A stretch of DNA of 27,482 nt from JAYVIQ01 sp043770215. Lineage in GTDB: Bacteria; Bacteroidota; Bacteroidia; Cytophagales; JAAEPT01. The first letter of the stretch is position 1. Each line of letters begins with the position of its first letter. The notes beneath the pieces were generated by a model. That model was not told the origin of the DNA. It did not search any database and saw nothing but the letters and a program-made list of their open reading frames with translations. The translations under genes were made by a program, and so were the position numbers. Shown here piece after piece: positions 19,601 to 26,791 of the stretch. Location of the stretch: the NCBI GenBank assembly GCA_043770215.1, contig JAYVIQ010000032.1, positions 1-27,482 on the forward strand, read 5' to 3'.

Positions 19601-21273
19601 CAGGTTTAGTTTCTGAATCTTTTGGAGTAACACAGTTATCTTCAATTTCTAGTCTTACAGTGCTATCTAAAGGCAATTCTGCCATAGCTCCAAAAACAAT
19701 TTCATCTGCAATAGATTTTGAAACCGTAGAGAATATGATGGTAGAAATAAATGCAGATATGACTGTAACAGAAAACAGAAACCTTGAAGAATTTGGTGAG
19801 TTAAAAATTTCTTTTGGTGGTATATTGTACCAACCAACTCAGTTAATAGATCCTAAAGACAAAATTGCAGTGGCAAATTTACAATTAGCAAACAAAAACA
19901 AATCAATTATTTTAGATGATGCTAGAAACGGAAATGGAAACAATCCTATTGCATACCTTGGTACAGATGGTGCTTTAAGAGCAGGCACAAAGGTTTCTGG
20001 TTTAAAGGGAATAATGTCTAATACCTTTGGAAACTATAGGTTAATACCAACAAAAGCTCCAATGTTTAGATATGCCCCTGCAGATGAGCTTCCAAACCTA
20101 GGTCAATCTAGTCTAAAAGTAGTTTCATTCAATGTATTAAATTATTTCAATGGAGATGGCAAAGGAGCTGGCTTCCCTACCTCAAGAGGAGCTGCTAATG
20201 CATCTGCTTTTGCACTACAATCAAAGAAAATTGTAACTGCAATGAAAGCAATGGACGCAGACATTTATGCTTTAATGGAAATTGAAAACGATGATGACAA
20301 TGGCTTTAGTGCTATTCAATCTTTAGTAGATTCTTTAAACAAAGCGTATAATTCTAAGGTATATACTTTTGTAAAAACGGGTAAGGTGCTTAGATCAAAT
20401 GCAACATTTGACGAAATCAAAAACGGTTTTATCTACAAAACATCAAGAGTAGATACATTGGGTAAATTTGCTATCTTAAATAACAGCTTTGATGTAAATT
20501 ATTTTGATGCCAACAATAGACCTTCTATTGCACAAACTTTTGTTCAGAAATCTAATAGGCAAACATTTACGGCCATCACATGCCATTTAAAATCTAAAGG
20601 CTCTGACTGCAATGCCAATAACGATCCTGATGCAAATGATGGACAAGGAAACTGCAATCTGACTAGAAAAGGTGCTGCGTCTGTTATAGCAAGTTGGCTA
20701 GCTACAGACCCAACTAAATCTGGAGATGAAGATTTCTTAATATTGGGCGATTTAAACTCTTATGCAAAAGAAGATCCAATACACACACTAAAACTAGCAG
20801 GTTACCAAAGTGTAAAATCTGACTCTAACTACACGTATGTGTTTGATGGTCAATTTGGATCTTTAGATCATGCTTTGGTTAATAGTTCATTAAAAACACA
20901 AGTTTCAGGGGCAGATGTATGGCATATAAATTCAATTGAAAATGATTTTAAAGCCTATAATTCGGTAGACTCATTAAATACAAATGATGAGAGGGCATCT
21001 TCTGACCATGACCCAATATTAGTGGGCTTAAACTTACAAATCACAGGAACTAATAAACTGTTGGATGCAAACACGTTAACTGCATATCCAAACCCTACTT
21101 CTGATTTTGTACAATTTACCGCACCAGTTACTGGCGAATTACTTAACAATCATGGAGTACCTTTACAAACCCTTGATAAAGTATCTAAGTTAGATTTTTC
21201 AACTTATCCTGAAGGAATTTATCTTGTTAAGCTAGAAAATGGTGGTGTACTTAAAATTTCATTCTTAAAATAA
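13678..21273 (+). CDS. Giant secreted ExeM/NucH-type nuclease fused to 5'-nucleotidase and propeller, T9SS type A
   Basis: The product has 2531 residues and a signal peptide at about 1-20. Three tandem beta-sandwich modules follow (about 22-212, 216-406, 410-592), two starting DDSEE and all ending AES/SES plus an APKL-like strand. A short Ig-like linker leads to a choice-of-anchor-I propeller (about 693-1165). The metallophosphatase has D1182, GD1232N, GN1267H1268D and SH1375L. The 5'-nucleotidase C domain has ETNAGNLFADA near 1518, LQNSGGLR and GGFPQISG. Next come a choice-of-anchor-J-like jelly roll (about 1725-1885), an OB-like segment (about 1895-2120) and an endonuclease/exonuclease/phosphatase domain: SFN2152, ME2201IEN, H2303, GD2358LN2360, SD2443H2444DP. 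The type A domain is at about 2459-2531. Nuclease residues look complete, while two phosphatase metal ligands are altered. Likely role: digestion of extracellular DNA and release of phosphate and nucleosides. Confidence 0.9.
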   Translation: MKKILLLFGGLALMCSSSNAQTTVTAQIGQGSDDAEEYIYAPLNEVIRTQGSMDVTSSDIELGYENKGGVNPQISGLRFTNLDIPKGALIVSAKIKFTVDASTKNEDPANYFVYIEDNVNSATFAADNGNITKRNWLKDSIAWNVMPGTWAAVNEKNSTANLAPLVQQLVDKLAWENGKALTFFIKGTGVREAESFEGEAPDAAVLEITYITVNEIVTKLTSDTDDSEEVLPGGATGSKVTGRIDLSSSDLEFGTEDKNNVTPQMVGLRFSNLDIPKGAKIISAKIQLNVDEVEKNENPFNQFIYIENTPSPAVFNANPFNLSSRTFLKDSVLWTNPSGTWTKVGESGSDQTTSELKNLAQQLVDNPNWETGKTMAFYFKGTGSRTSESSSDANGAPKLIIRFIPVAQNKYTLSADGDDSEENLPGGTEPAGKIDLGSSDLELGFEVSSTQDRQLVGMRFTNIDLPKGTIIESAHIQFTADETVNDSPFEQYIYVQNSISPAVFTTKAFDISSREVIKDSILWSTANWNTLSESGEAQKTSNIARLINTLLSRQDWVQGSSIAVFMKGTGRRIAESSADALGAPKLIINFLQGEIIYKPELVKEIPDQKLVEGWEISLDVKPFFIDKDSEMTFWVKDLAGKAIPTNFEMKNGVITGSSNLPTVESFKVFAASKGDTISDVFQAIFEAKTKPILTQLGTIELGTTGSGAAEISAFDPISKRLFVANAELKAINILDFSNPSNIILLDTILLPSFAGGVNSVAVNNGLLVAAIEDNVKQKNGFVYAYNTNGKELWNVEVGALPDMLTFSENGKIIVANEGEPNASYTVDPIGSISIIDTTSKNVVSIDFSSLNGQEQTLATKGIRIFGPGASVAMDMEPEYITVKGDSAFVTCQENNAIAVIKISTGTLMDLYGLGTKDHNILGNGIDLPKANGVYIKEAPVKGFYMPDAISSFVSGGKTYLITANEGDSRVYTNYSEETSVGSLKLDPTIFKDPSFANLASNLKITKAPADTNALGQYKTLYTFGSRSFSIWDAKTGTQVYDSGDDLEQITASMFPSIFNVSNNNLEFKNRSDDKGPEPEAVVIGEVDGKQLAFVGLERTGGVMVYDVTNPNSPVFLDYLNNRNAVTNTGDTGPEGLLFIPAAQSPNGVALIVVSNEISGTVTAYSAGEAKPKFTLNIFHNNDGESDLLPEKIVLNGDTLNAGSISQFKHLLDSMRTQAITRGYPSIMLSSGDNFLAGLEYNASQANNIYYDAVAMDSLKYDAIDLGNHDFDFGTQVLSEFINAYKVNKAPYLSSNLSFKNVPEMQALVDAGRVRSSVIVEKMGEKIGIIGLTTPLLPSISSPGNTIVSEAIVDSVQKQLDYLNTQGVNKIILISHLQNLNTEIALAAKLTGIDVIIAGGGDELLSNDSKKGKPFKIDNPVGTYPYVAKDKAGKSVYLITTPGNYRYLGNLLLDFDADGNITKVYESSDLILNAGPSDSTLKAQIEDPINKYIGDLATNVVAHLEDSLDFRRSSIRTKETNAGNLFADAMLWQAQKTHATYGVKKPQIALQNSGGLRIEQLLSPGNMTEDKTYSTAAFTNILSVVEDIPAAHLLKLMEHGLYLFSLENGGFPQISGFKIVYDPAAPANNRIISMTLNDGTKLVENGEVVSGAPRVSMATIDFTAKGGDAYPFDTLGHKTLGATYQQAFLNFLTQGLKDSTVTKKDYPFGMNQRIVEQASLSPALDSVVVDFASTCPTIPLNFVEYHTGADMLKCNTSYLQFNGFGIGTGESWLITPRINFDEKDYKMKFRAENDFDNIAGPDVEVYYSTDYNGIGNPKNSTWTLIPSASNFFNVAPKPTSPTNSPEFDLASIDKEAHIAFVYYSSTTTSGGNSRANLFNLSIKPIVPLVNAGLKTIAQIQGAGAKSSLENSLVTTTGIVTQIFLNKTPYTGAKYTSNIPGFYVQDRMGDANNATSEALWVSVNSNLVSVGDSISITGLVSESFGVTQLSSISSLTVLSKGNSAIAPKTISSAIDFETVENMMVEINADMTVTENRNLEEFGELKISFGGILYQPTQLIDPKDKIAVANLQLANKNKSIILDDARNGNGNNPIAYLGTDGALRAGTKVSGLKGIMSNTFGNYRLIPTKAPMFRYAPADELPNLGQSSLKVVSFNVLNYFNGDGKGAGFPTSRGAANASAFALQSKKIVTAMKAMDADIYALMEIENDDDNGFSAIQSLVDSLNKAYNSKVYTFVKTGKVLRSNATFDEIKNGFIYKTSRVDTLGKFAILNNSFDVNYFDANNRPSIAQTFVQKSNRQTFTAITCHLKSKGSDCNANNDPDANDGQGNCNLTRKGAASVIASWLATDPTKSGDEDFLILGDLNSYAKEDPIHTLKLAGYQSVKSDSNYTYVFDGQFGSLDHALVNSSLKTQVSGADVWHINSIENDFKAYNSVDSLNTNDERASSDHDPILVGLNLQITGTNKLLDANTLTAYPNPTSDFVQFTAPVTGELLNNHGVPLQTLDKVSKLDFSTYPEGIYLVKLENGGVLKISFLK

Positions 21274-21292
21274 AACAAACCTTTTTCAACCT

Positions 21293-21325
21293 AAAAATGC
21301 CACTTACTAAGTGGCATTTTTTTTT
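21293..21325 (+). terminator. Intrinsic terminator of the giant nuclease gene
   Basis: Stem aaaaatgccact (21293-21304) pairs with agtggcattttt (21310-21321) around loop tacta, and the T-run continues to 21325. It starts 20 bp after the stop codon at 21273. This is a textbook factor-independent terminator. Confidence 0.9.
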
Positions 21326-21584
21326 GCTATTAGTTTAATTAAAATGATTTCATTGAAATTGTAGCAAACGAATTGATACTTCTTAATACTAAAACAAATC
21401 TTAAAACAAGAAAATAAAAAATTCAACTCATCCCCTACCCTTATGTTTCTAAAAGAGTAACCTTAAGTTTTTATCTATCCCATTTTTTTTGCGATCATAG
21501 AATATTAGAATATATTATTTCTATTGCCGTAACTTTATTAATGTAAATATTTAAATACAATACCATACACCAAACGCATCCCTT

Positions 21585-21662
21585 ATGAGACACAACAAAA
21601 AAAGTAGACCTTTAACTAGACAACTAGGATTTTTATTCATGGTTGCAACTACAAAAAAATAA
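21585..21662 (+). CDS. Candidate small protein, 25 residues
   Basis: ATG at 21585 opens a 25-codon frame ending TAA at 21660-21662. The peptide is strongly basic with a central hydrophobic patch (RPLTRQLGFLFMVATTKK). A hairpin begins 4 bp after the stop, so the unit looks like ORF plus 3' hairpin in an otherwise empty 542-bp gap. There is no clear promoter (TAACTTTA at 21530-21537 is one base off the -7 element and lacks a -33 partner) and no known family comes to mind. It may be chance; conservation in relatives would decide. Confidence 0.3.
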   Translation: MRHNKKSRPLTRQLGFLFMVATTKK

Positions 21663-21666
21663 TTTA

Positions 21667-21689
21667 TAGATTTGATTTTATCAAATCTA
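21667..21689. terminator. 10-bp hairpin after the small ORF
   Basis: Arms tagatttgat (21667-21676) and atcaaatcta (21680-21689) are perfect complements with a 3-nt loop. On the minus strand the following sequence is tataaattatttttttg, which is T-rich, so this may be a distal terminator of the aroA operon. On the plus strand it follows the small ORF but lacks a proper T-run. Confidence 0.45.
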
Positions 21690-21718
21690 GTTTATGGTTA
21701 CCAAGTTTATTTTCTAAT

Positions 21719-21760
21719 AATTGACTTTTGATTTAACAACATGCAGATCAAAAGTCAATT
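21719..21760 (-). terminator. 14-bp hairpin downstream of aroA
   Basis: Arms aattgacttttgat (21719-21732) and atcaaaagtcaatt (21747-21760) are exact complements around a 14-nt loop. It lies 56 bp beyond the aroA stop in the direction of transcription. No long T-run follows, so it may be a 3'-end stabilising structure rather than a strict terminator. Confidence 0.5.
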
Positions 21761-21815
21761 TCAAATTAAAAATATATGCCTCTTATACGTTTGTTACTTC
21801 TAATAAAAAATGGTA

Positions 21816-23045
21816 TTAATTTACCTCAAAACCAGCCGTTTTTAAGTCTCTCCAATAATCGGGGTAGCTTTTGTTTACCACAGATGGGTCTTTGATAATA
21901 ATAGGCATGTTTAATGCCAAAGGAGCAAAAGCCATTGCCATTCTGTGGTCATGATAGGTTTCTATTTCCACATTATTTTTGAGCACAAATATAGGATTTA
22001 ATATCTCAATAGACTCATCTCCAATAACATTTACTTGCACACCAAACTTGGCCAATTCATTTTTTATAGCCTCTATTCTATCAGTTTCTTTTATTCTTAA
22101 AGACTCTAAACCATGAAACTTTGCAGAAACGCCTTTGTAAGCAACAATTACAGCAATTGTTTGTGCTATGTCTGGGCAATGTGTAAAATCCCATTCAAAA
22201 TCTTTGCATTTGCCATTGTTTCTTAAGACTACTGAGTTTTCCTTAAACTCTGTGGTTACACCTAAGTTCATCATTAAATCTGTCAAAACACTATCTCCTT
22301 GATTTGAGTTTTTTCGTAACCCTACCAATTCTATTTCTGCGTTTTCTGATAAAGCAGCTATACTGTACCAATAACTAGCTCCAGACCAGTCTGCTTCTAT
22401 AGTGTAATTTTGTGTAGAATAACTTTGTGGTTTAATGGAGATTAAATTATCTACCCAATCTGCTTCTACACCAAAATGCTTCATCAGATTTATGGTCATT
22501 TGTATGTACGGTTTAGAACCTATTTTTCCAGTCAATTCTAAAACCAATCCTTCTGGTAAACTTGGTGCAATCATAAGCAAAGCACTTATGTATTGGCTAC
22601 TTACATCTCCTCTAATTTTTAAATGATTGGTAAGTTGTTTTTCAAACCCAATTATTTTATGCGGTGGATATCCATCTATACCTAAATACTCGATTTCAAC
22701 ACCTAAAGTTCTAAGCGCATCTACTAAAATACCAATAGGTCTTTCTTTCATTCTTGCTGTACCGGTCATAACCTTGTTTAACCCTTTTACAGCAGCAAAA
22801 GCGGTGGCAAAACGCATGGTTGTACCTGCATCTAAAACATCCCATTCTGGAGAAACTTGTTCGCTTAGTAACCTAGTCATAGTCTCAGTATCTCTAGCGT
22901 TGGCAAGATTTTGTAATGTATTTGTGTTTCCACTCAATGCATTTATAATCAAAGCTCTGTTGCTTTCACTTTTAGAGGAGGCTAAATCTAATTTTAACGA
23001 AACTGATTTGCTTATAGGACCAGTTATAGTATATTTTTCAGACAT
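21816..23045 (-). CDS. aroA: 3-phosphoshikimate 1-carboxyvinyltransferase (EPSP synthase)
   Basis: This 409-residue cytoplasmic enzyme joins phosphoenolpyruvate and shikimate-3-phosphate to make EPSP, the sixth step of the shikimate pathway. Visible landmarks are SSKSESNRALII (phosphate-binding lysine and SNRA), DAGTTMRFATAF (counterpart of GNAGTAMR, here without the GN), DWSGASYWYSIAAL, SLRIKETDRI and the closing TYHDHRMAMAFA. It is slightly shorter than the E. coli enzyme (427) and of the divergent type usual in this phylum. It is the last gene of the operon, 11 bp after aroB, with hairpins downstream at 21719-21760 and 21667-21689. Confidence 0.95.
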   Translation of the reverse strand: MSEKYTITGPISKSVSLKLDLASSKSESNRALIINALSGNTNTLQNLANARDTETMTRLLSEQVSPEWDVLDAGTTMRFATAFAAVKGLNKVMTGTARMKERPIGILVDALRTLGVEIEYLGIDGYPPHKIIGFEKQLTNHLKIRGDVSSQYISALLMIAPSLPEGLVLELTGKIGSKPYIQMTINLMKHFGVEADWVDNLISIKPQSYSTQNYTIEADWSGASYWYSIAALSENAEIELVGLRKNSNQGDSVLTDLMMNLGVTTEFKENSVVLRNNGKCKDFEWDFTHCPDIAQTIAVIVAYKGVSAKFHGLESLRIKETDRIEAIKNELAKFGVQVNVIGDESIEILNPIFVLKNNVEIETYHDHRMAMAFAPLALNMPIIIKDPSVVNKSYPDYWRDLKTAGFEVN

Positions 23046-23056
23046 TGAGTAAAGTT

Positions 23057-24097
23057 TTAAAGAGAGTTGTAATAGTAAATAGAACGTTCTATGTCGTCCT
23101 CTGAAAGTGGTATATTAAAATTTGCTTTACCTACGCTTTCTAGTAGGGAAGCCATAACCACATTACTTTCATTTTTTTTGTCTTGTATGGTGTAAGGAAT
23201 TAGCAAGTCAATATCTTCTTGATTTATTTTCTGTTTACCGAAAATAGACAAAATGTATTGGGCAATTTCTTCTACTTCATTTTGAGATAAAAACCCTTTT
23301 TCTAAAGATAAATAAGCTTCGCAAATCATACCTATTGCTATAGCTTCTCCGTGAAATAATTTTTTTTCTGGTATCCCCAAAAAATGCGTTTCAATGGCAT
23401 GACCTATAGTATGGCCAAAATTTAATATTTTTCTAATTCCAGACTCAAAAGGGTCTGCCAATGTAATTTGATCTTTAACCTTGATAGAATGCTGCACCAG
23501 ATCATCCCAATTTTGATTGTGAAAAGCGATTGAACTTAACTCCTCCCATTTTTGAAGATCTGAAATTAAACAATGTTTTATAATCTCAGCATAACCAGAC
23601 CTAATTTCCCTAGATGGTAATGTATTTAAAAAAAAAGTGTCTATAAGTACTAAATCAGGAGTTTTAAAAAGACCTATGTGGTTTTTAAAACCAAAAAAAT
23701 CTACTCCTAGTTTACCTCCAACACTAGCATCTACCTGAGAAAGTAATGTAGTAGGTATTTGTATAAAAGATATTCCTCGTTTGAAAGTGGCTGCACAAAA
23801 GCCCCCCATATCACCTATTACACCTCCACCAAGATTTATTAGCAACCCTTTTCTATCAAACTCATGGTTTGTAAGGTGCTGCCATATTTGCTGGCAGGTA
23901 TTCAGATTTTTATTTTCCTCGCCGCTTTCTATGGTTATGATAGAAGCATAAGGTATAATTTCCTGTAATAAAGGAAAACAGTGCTCTGATGTATTTTCAT
24001 CAACAAGCACTGCTATCTTTGTAGGGTTTTTTGATTGAATAAGTTTATTCAACTCATTCTTTACATCTTTAGTAATAACTACGTTGTTATTATGCAT
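23057..24097 (-). CDS. aroB: 3-dehydroquinate synthase
   Basis: The 346-residue product converts DAHP to 3-dehydroquinate using NAD and a divalent metal, the second shikimate step. Motifs include the dinucleotide-binding GGGVIGDMGGFCAATFKRG, PTTLLSQVDASVGGKLGVD, RSGYAEIIKH (metal-binding glutamate) and the histidine metal ligands in LNFGHTIGHAIE and LFHGEAIAIGM. Length is normal for the family. Its start overlaps the end of the DAHP synthase gene by 8 bp, implying translational coupling, and aroA follows 11 bp later. Confidence 0.96.
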   Translation of the reverse strand: MHNNNVVITKDVKNELNKLIQSKNPTKIAVLVDENTSEHCFPLLQEIIPYASIITIESGEENKNLNTCQQIWQHLTNHEFDRKGLLINLGGGVIGDMGGFCAATFKRGISFIQIPTTLLSQVDASVGGKLGVDFFGFKNHIGLFKTPDLVLIDTFFLNTLPSREIRSGYAEIIKHCLISDLQKWEELSSIAFHNQNWDDLVQHSIKVKDQITLADPFESGIRKILNFGHTIGHAIETHFLGIPEKKLFHGEAIAIGMICEAYLSLEKGFLSQNEVEEIAQYILSIFGKQKINQEDIDLLIPYTIQDKKNESNVVMASLLESVGKANFNIPLSEDDIERSIYYYNSL

Positions 24098-25187
24098 TGA
24101 TGTTTTGATTGTTCATAATTTCGCTTTGTCTTTTTATAGAAGCTCTGTGAATTTCTTCATAAATAGCCGTGATAAAACCTTCTGACAATTCTACTGATTG
24201 GCCTGTAGCAATTCTATCTTTTAAGATAGCATCCCATCTACTTGCCTGCAAAGTAGTTACATTATTATCTCTTTTGAACTCGCCTATTTTCTCTACAACT
24301 CTCATACGTGTAGCCAAGACTTCAATTACATCCCTGTCAATGCCGTCTATTTGCTCTCTTAAATCTTCTAATGTTTCATTAAATGCAACATTGCTAGATG
24401 ATGAGGTTCTTATTTTTAATAATCCAAGTATTTCTACTAATCTATCTGGAGTAACTTGCTGTGCTGCATCAGACCAAGCTTTTTCTGGGTTTGGATGCGT
24501 TTCTATCATTAAACCATCAAGTCCTAAGTCCATGGCTCTTTGAGAAACTTCTAAAATTAAGTCTCTTTTGCCTGCAATATGGCTTGGATCATTTATGATA
24601 GGCATTTCAGGAATCAATCTTTTCAATTCTATAGCCATATTCCACATTGGAAGGTTTCTATATCTTATCTTTTGATACGTAGAACAACCTCTGTGTATTG
24701 CTGCTAATTTAGTAATTCCAGCTCCTCTAATTCTTTCCAATGCACCAATCCAAAGTTGTGTATCTGGGTTTATTGGGTTTTTAACTAAAACTGGTATGTC
24801 TACTCCTTTTAGGGAATCTGCAATTTCTTGCATAGAAAACGGATTTACAGATGTGCGAGCACCTATCCATAAAACATCTATACCATATTTAAGTGCTAAC
24901 TCTACATGTTGAGGGTTTGCAACTTCTGTTCCTATTTTATGACCATACTGAGCTTTTGCTGCTTGCAACCATTTCAAACCATCTTCTCCTACGCCTTCAA
25001 ATGCGTTAGGTCTAGTTCTTGGTTTCCAAATACCTGCTCTCATTATATCTACTTGCTTACCATTTAATTGGCTTGCAACATCCATAATCTGCTCCTCTGT
25101 CTCTGCGCTACATGGGCCAGCAATAATCATTGGTCTATCTTTAACTCCTGACCAACTTTCTAATGATTCTATTTCTAAATTTATCAT
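24090..25187 (-). CDS. Bifunctional DAHP synthase / chorismate mutase
   Basis: The 365-residue product combines the first committed step of aromatic biosynthesis (PEP plus erythrose-4-phosphate to DAHP) with chorismate mutase. The N-terminal 260 or so residues form a type I-beta (KdsA-like) DAHP synthase barrel: MIIAGPCSAET (19-29), RAGIWKPRTRPNAFEGVGE, WIGARTSVNPFS, LVKNP, IHRGCS, NDPSHIAGKRD and GLMIETHPNPEKAWSD. A linker near 255-265 leads to an all-helical AroQ-type mutase (about 267-355) with LREQIDGIDRDVIEVLATRM and EKIGEFKRD. This fusion is a known Bacteroidota arrangement in which the mutase domain can also serve allosteric control. It heads the operon with aroB and aroA and has a -7 promoter element 34 bp upstream. 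Confidence 0.95.
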   Translation of the reverse strand: MINLEIESLESWSGVKDRPMIIAGPCSAETEEQIMDVASQLNGKQVDIMRAGIWKPRTRPNAFEGVGEDGLKWLQAAKAQYGHKIGTEVANPQHVELALKYGIDVLWIGARTSVNPFSMQEIADSLKGVDIPVLVKNPINPDTQLWIGALERIRGAGITKLAAIHRGCSTYQKIRYRNLPMWNMAIELKRLIPEMPIINDPSHIAGKRDLILEVSQRAMDLGLDGLMIETHPNPEKAWSDAAQQVTPDRLVEILGLLKIRTSSSSNVAFNETLEDLREQIDGIDRDVIEVLATRMRVVEKIGEFKRDNNVTTLQASRWDAILKDRIATGQSVELSEGFITAIYEEIHRASIKRQSEIMNNQNINA

Positions 25188-25220
25188 AATCTAAGCACCT
25201 ACCTTTGGGTAAAATGGATA

Positions 25221-25228
25221 CAAATATA
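25221..25228 (-). promoter_or_regulatory. -7 element of the shikimate operon promoter
   Basis: On the minus strand TATATTTG (25228-25221) is a full match to TAnnTTTG, 33 bp before the ATG at 25187. No clear TTTG lies 17-23 nt further upstream, so only half of the promoter is supported. Confidence 0.4.
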
Positions 25229-25378
25229 CTAGTTTTTAGATAAAAACCATTAATGTGAGATAAATCATACCTATAATTCTTAATATTTCTTAGTATATTC
25301 TTGTGTTTTGTCTGTTTTGGTTTAAATAGTTAAAATAATCATACTTACTTTGACTTGATATAGGTAACCAAATCAAAA

Positions 25379-26725
25379 TTATTGTTTAGAATAGTAAAAC
25401 ACTGGGTAGTGTTTTATATGTTTTCTTATAATAAAAATGGCAGTTTTATTCATGTTTTGTGCGGCATGTTTAAAATGTGTTTCTAAATCTGAAGCAATTA
25501 ATTCAAAGCCACAATAAACACCTTCTTTTACAAACACACCATAGGTTAAATTCCCTACAACCACTTTTACAGCAAAACTATCATGAGTAAAACAAAGTGT
25601 ATCTAGTGCTTCTGAAACCCTTGCATTATACAAGACATAGCTTTCTTGTCCAATACAAGCCCCTTTACAAAGTTTTTCATTAAAATTAGTGCATTCTTTT
25701 TGGTTCCCTTCTGACTTATTTATTTTCTGGCATAGGGCATACTTTTTTTCTAATATATTTACTTGACCCAATGCAGTAAATGTATCTTCAAAAGCCATAA
25801 TGGCTTTTGTTTTTACAGATGTTTTAATAATTTCTAACTTTGTAAAACTATCCTGATTTTGGTAGGATATAATACCGTACGGAAAATTATTTTGTTTTGC
25901 CCCTTTATTGAATTTAGGTTTATTGTTGCTAATTAGTTCATTTTCTAGCAAGTGCGAAATAAAATCATTATCAGTAAGTGTATAGGTTACATCATAAAAT
26001 CCATTTTTAAGTTCAATTGCTTTATCGGAGTTTTCGTTAAAAAGATGGTTGAAAATTCTTTTTTTTATATTTATGCTTTTACCTACAAAAAGCACTTCAT
26101 TTTTTGCATTTAAAAACACGTACACCCCGTTTTTTTCTGGAATGGATTCTATTTTTTGCCAAAGCTCTTCATTTATATTGGCTTGGTTTAGTAGTTTCTT
26201 TTTAGGGTCAAGAATGTATTCAGCAAATTTTTCATTAGCATAAAGTAAAACGAAAATTTTACTGGTAGCCTCTGCATCTGCCATAGCTCTGTGTGCATTT
26301 TTTAGCTCTATAGATAGACTTGCACATAATTTACCTAAGCTATAACTATCTTTTCCAGGAAATAACTTCCTGGATATTTGTACTGTACATAGTTTTTTTC
26401 TGATAAATTCATACCCCAAAGATCTAAATTCAGCCTGTATAAAGCCATAATCGAAATTTACATTATGTGCCACAAAATAACAATTTTCTGTAAATTCAAT
26501 AATTTTTCTAGCTACCTCAAAAAACTTTGGTGCATTTGCCACCAATTTATTATCTATGCCTGTAAGTTGTGTAATAAAAGGTGGAATATCTACCAACGGG
26601 TTTATGAGCGTTTGGTATCTGTCTATTTCTGAAATTCCGTTATGTTTTACAATAGCAATTTCTGTTATTTTTCCTGTACTAAAGTTACCTCCAGTGGTTT
26701 CTATATCTATTATGACAAAATCCAT
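25379..26725 (-). CDS. DEDDh 3'-5' exonuclease fused to a GIY-YIG (UvrC/Cho-like) nuclease domain
   Basis: The product has 448 residues. Residues 1-165 are a DnaQ-type exonuclease: DFVIIDIETTGG (D7, E9), FVAHNVNFDYGF and HRAMADAEAT carry the DEDDh residues. Residues about 193-275 are a GIY-YIG domain: NGVYVFLNAKNEVLFVGKS, then IKKRIFNH (catalytic Arg) and LLENELI (metal-binding Glu). Four cysteines follow at about 333-355 (YALC, KEC, KLC, KGAC), resembling the cluster region after the GIY-YIG domain of UvrC/Cho. The C-terminal 90 residues are not recognised. This fusion is known in several phyla and is usually annotated as a polymerase III epsilon-like exonuclease, probably acting in DNA repair. 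It is a single gene with 191 bp to the next operon. Confidence 0.9.
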   Translation of the reverse strand: MDFVIIDIETTGGNFSTGKITEIAIVKHNGISEIDRYQTLINPLVDIPPFITQLTGIDNKLVANAPKFFEVARKIIEFTENCYFVAHNVNFDYGFIQAEFRSLGYEFIRKKLCTVQISRKLFPGKDSYSLGKLCASLSIELKNAHRAMADAEATSKIFVLLYANEKFAEYILDPKKKLLNQANINEELWQKIESIPEKNGVYVFLNAKNEVLFVGKSINIKKRIFNHLFNENSDKAIELKNGFYDVTYTLTDNDFISHLLENELISNNKPKFNKGAKQNNFPYGIISYQNQDSFTKLEIIKTSVKTKAIMAFEDTFTALGQVNILEKKYALCQKINKSEGNQKECTNFNEKLCKGACIGQESYVLYNARVSEALDTLCFTHDSFAVKVVVGNLTYGVFVKEGVYCGFELIASDLETHFKHAAQNMNKTAIFIIRKHIKHYPVFYYSKQ

Positions 26726-26741
26726 TTCTTTCCTAAAGGAT

Positions 26742-26749
26742 CAAAAATA
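26742..26749 (-). promoter_or_regulatory. Possible -7 element for the exonuclease gene
   Basis: TATTTTTG on the minus strand (26749-26742) matches TAnnTTTG but lies only 16 bp before the ATG at 26725, and no -33 partner is visible. This would give a very short leader. Confidence 0.25.
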
Positions 26750-26791
26750 CATTCATTTTTATTTAAAACACTTTTTTTAATGGTATATATT

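Larger units (their letters stand above)
21274..21815. other. Convergent intergenic region with three hairpins and a small ORF
   Basis: These 542 bp separate the convergent giant nuclease gene and shikimate operon. They contain the nuclease terminator (21293-21325), a 25-codon plus-strand candidate ORF (21585-21662), a 10-bp hairpin (21667-21689) and a 14-bp hairpin (21719-21760). The stretch 21326-21580 shows nothing I can assign. Confidence 0.6.

Noticed and set aside
21816..23045. AroA with DAGTTMR in place of GNAGTAMR as a sign of unusual function
   Set aside because: The remaining active-site motifs are intact and the operon context is normal; this is probably the lineage-typical form.
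24169..24543. 124-codon plus-strand frame antisense to DAHP synthase
   Set aside because: It lies fully inside a certain gene, in the opposite strand, with composition of a shadow frame (Ser/Thr/Leu-rich) and no start signals.
24090..25187. DAHP synthase/chorismate mutase fusion as a novelty
   Set aside because: This fusion is well known in Bacteroidota and some Firmicutes.
25349..25377. Weak hairpin just after the exonuclease stop codon
   Set aside because: A 9-bp stem with a mismatch and no T-run; not distinguishable from chance in this A/T-rich gap.
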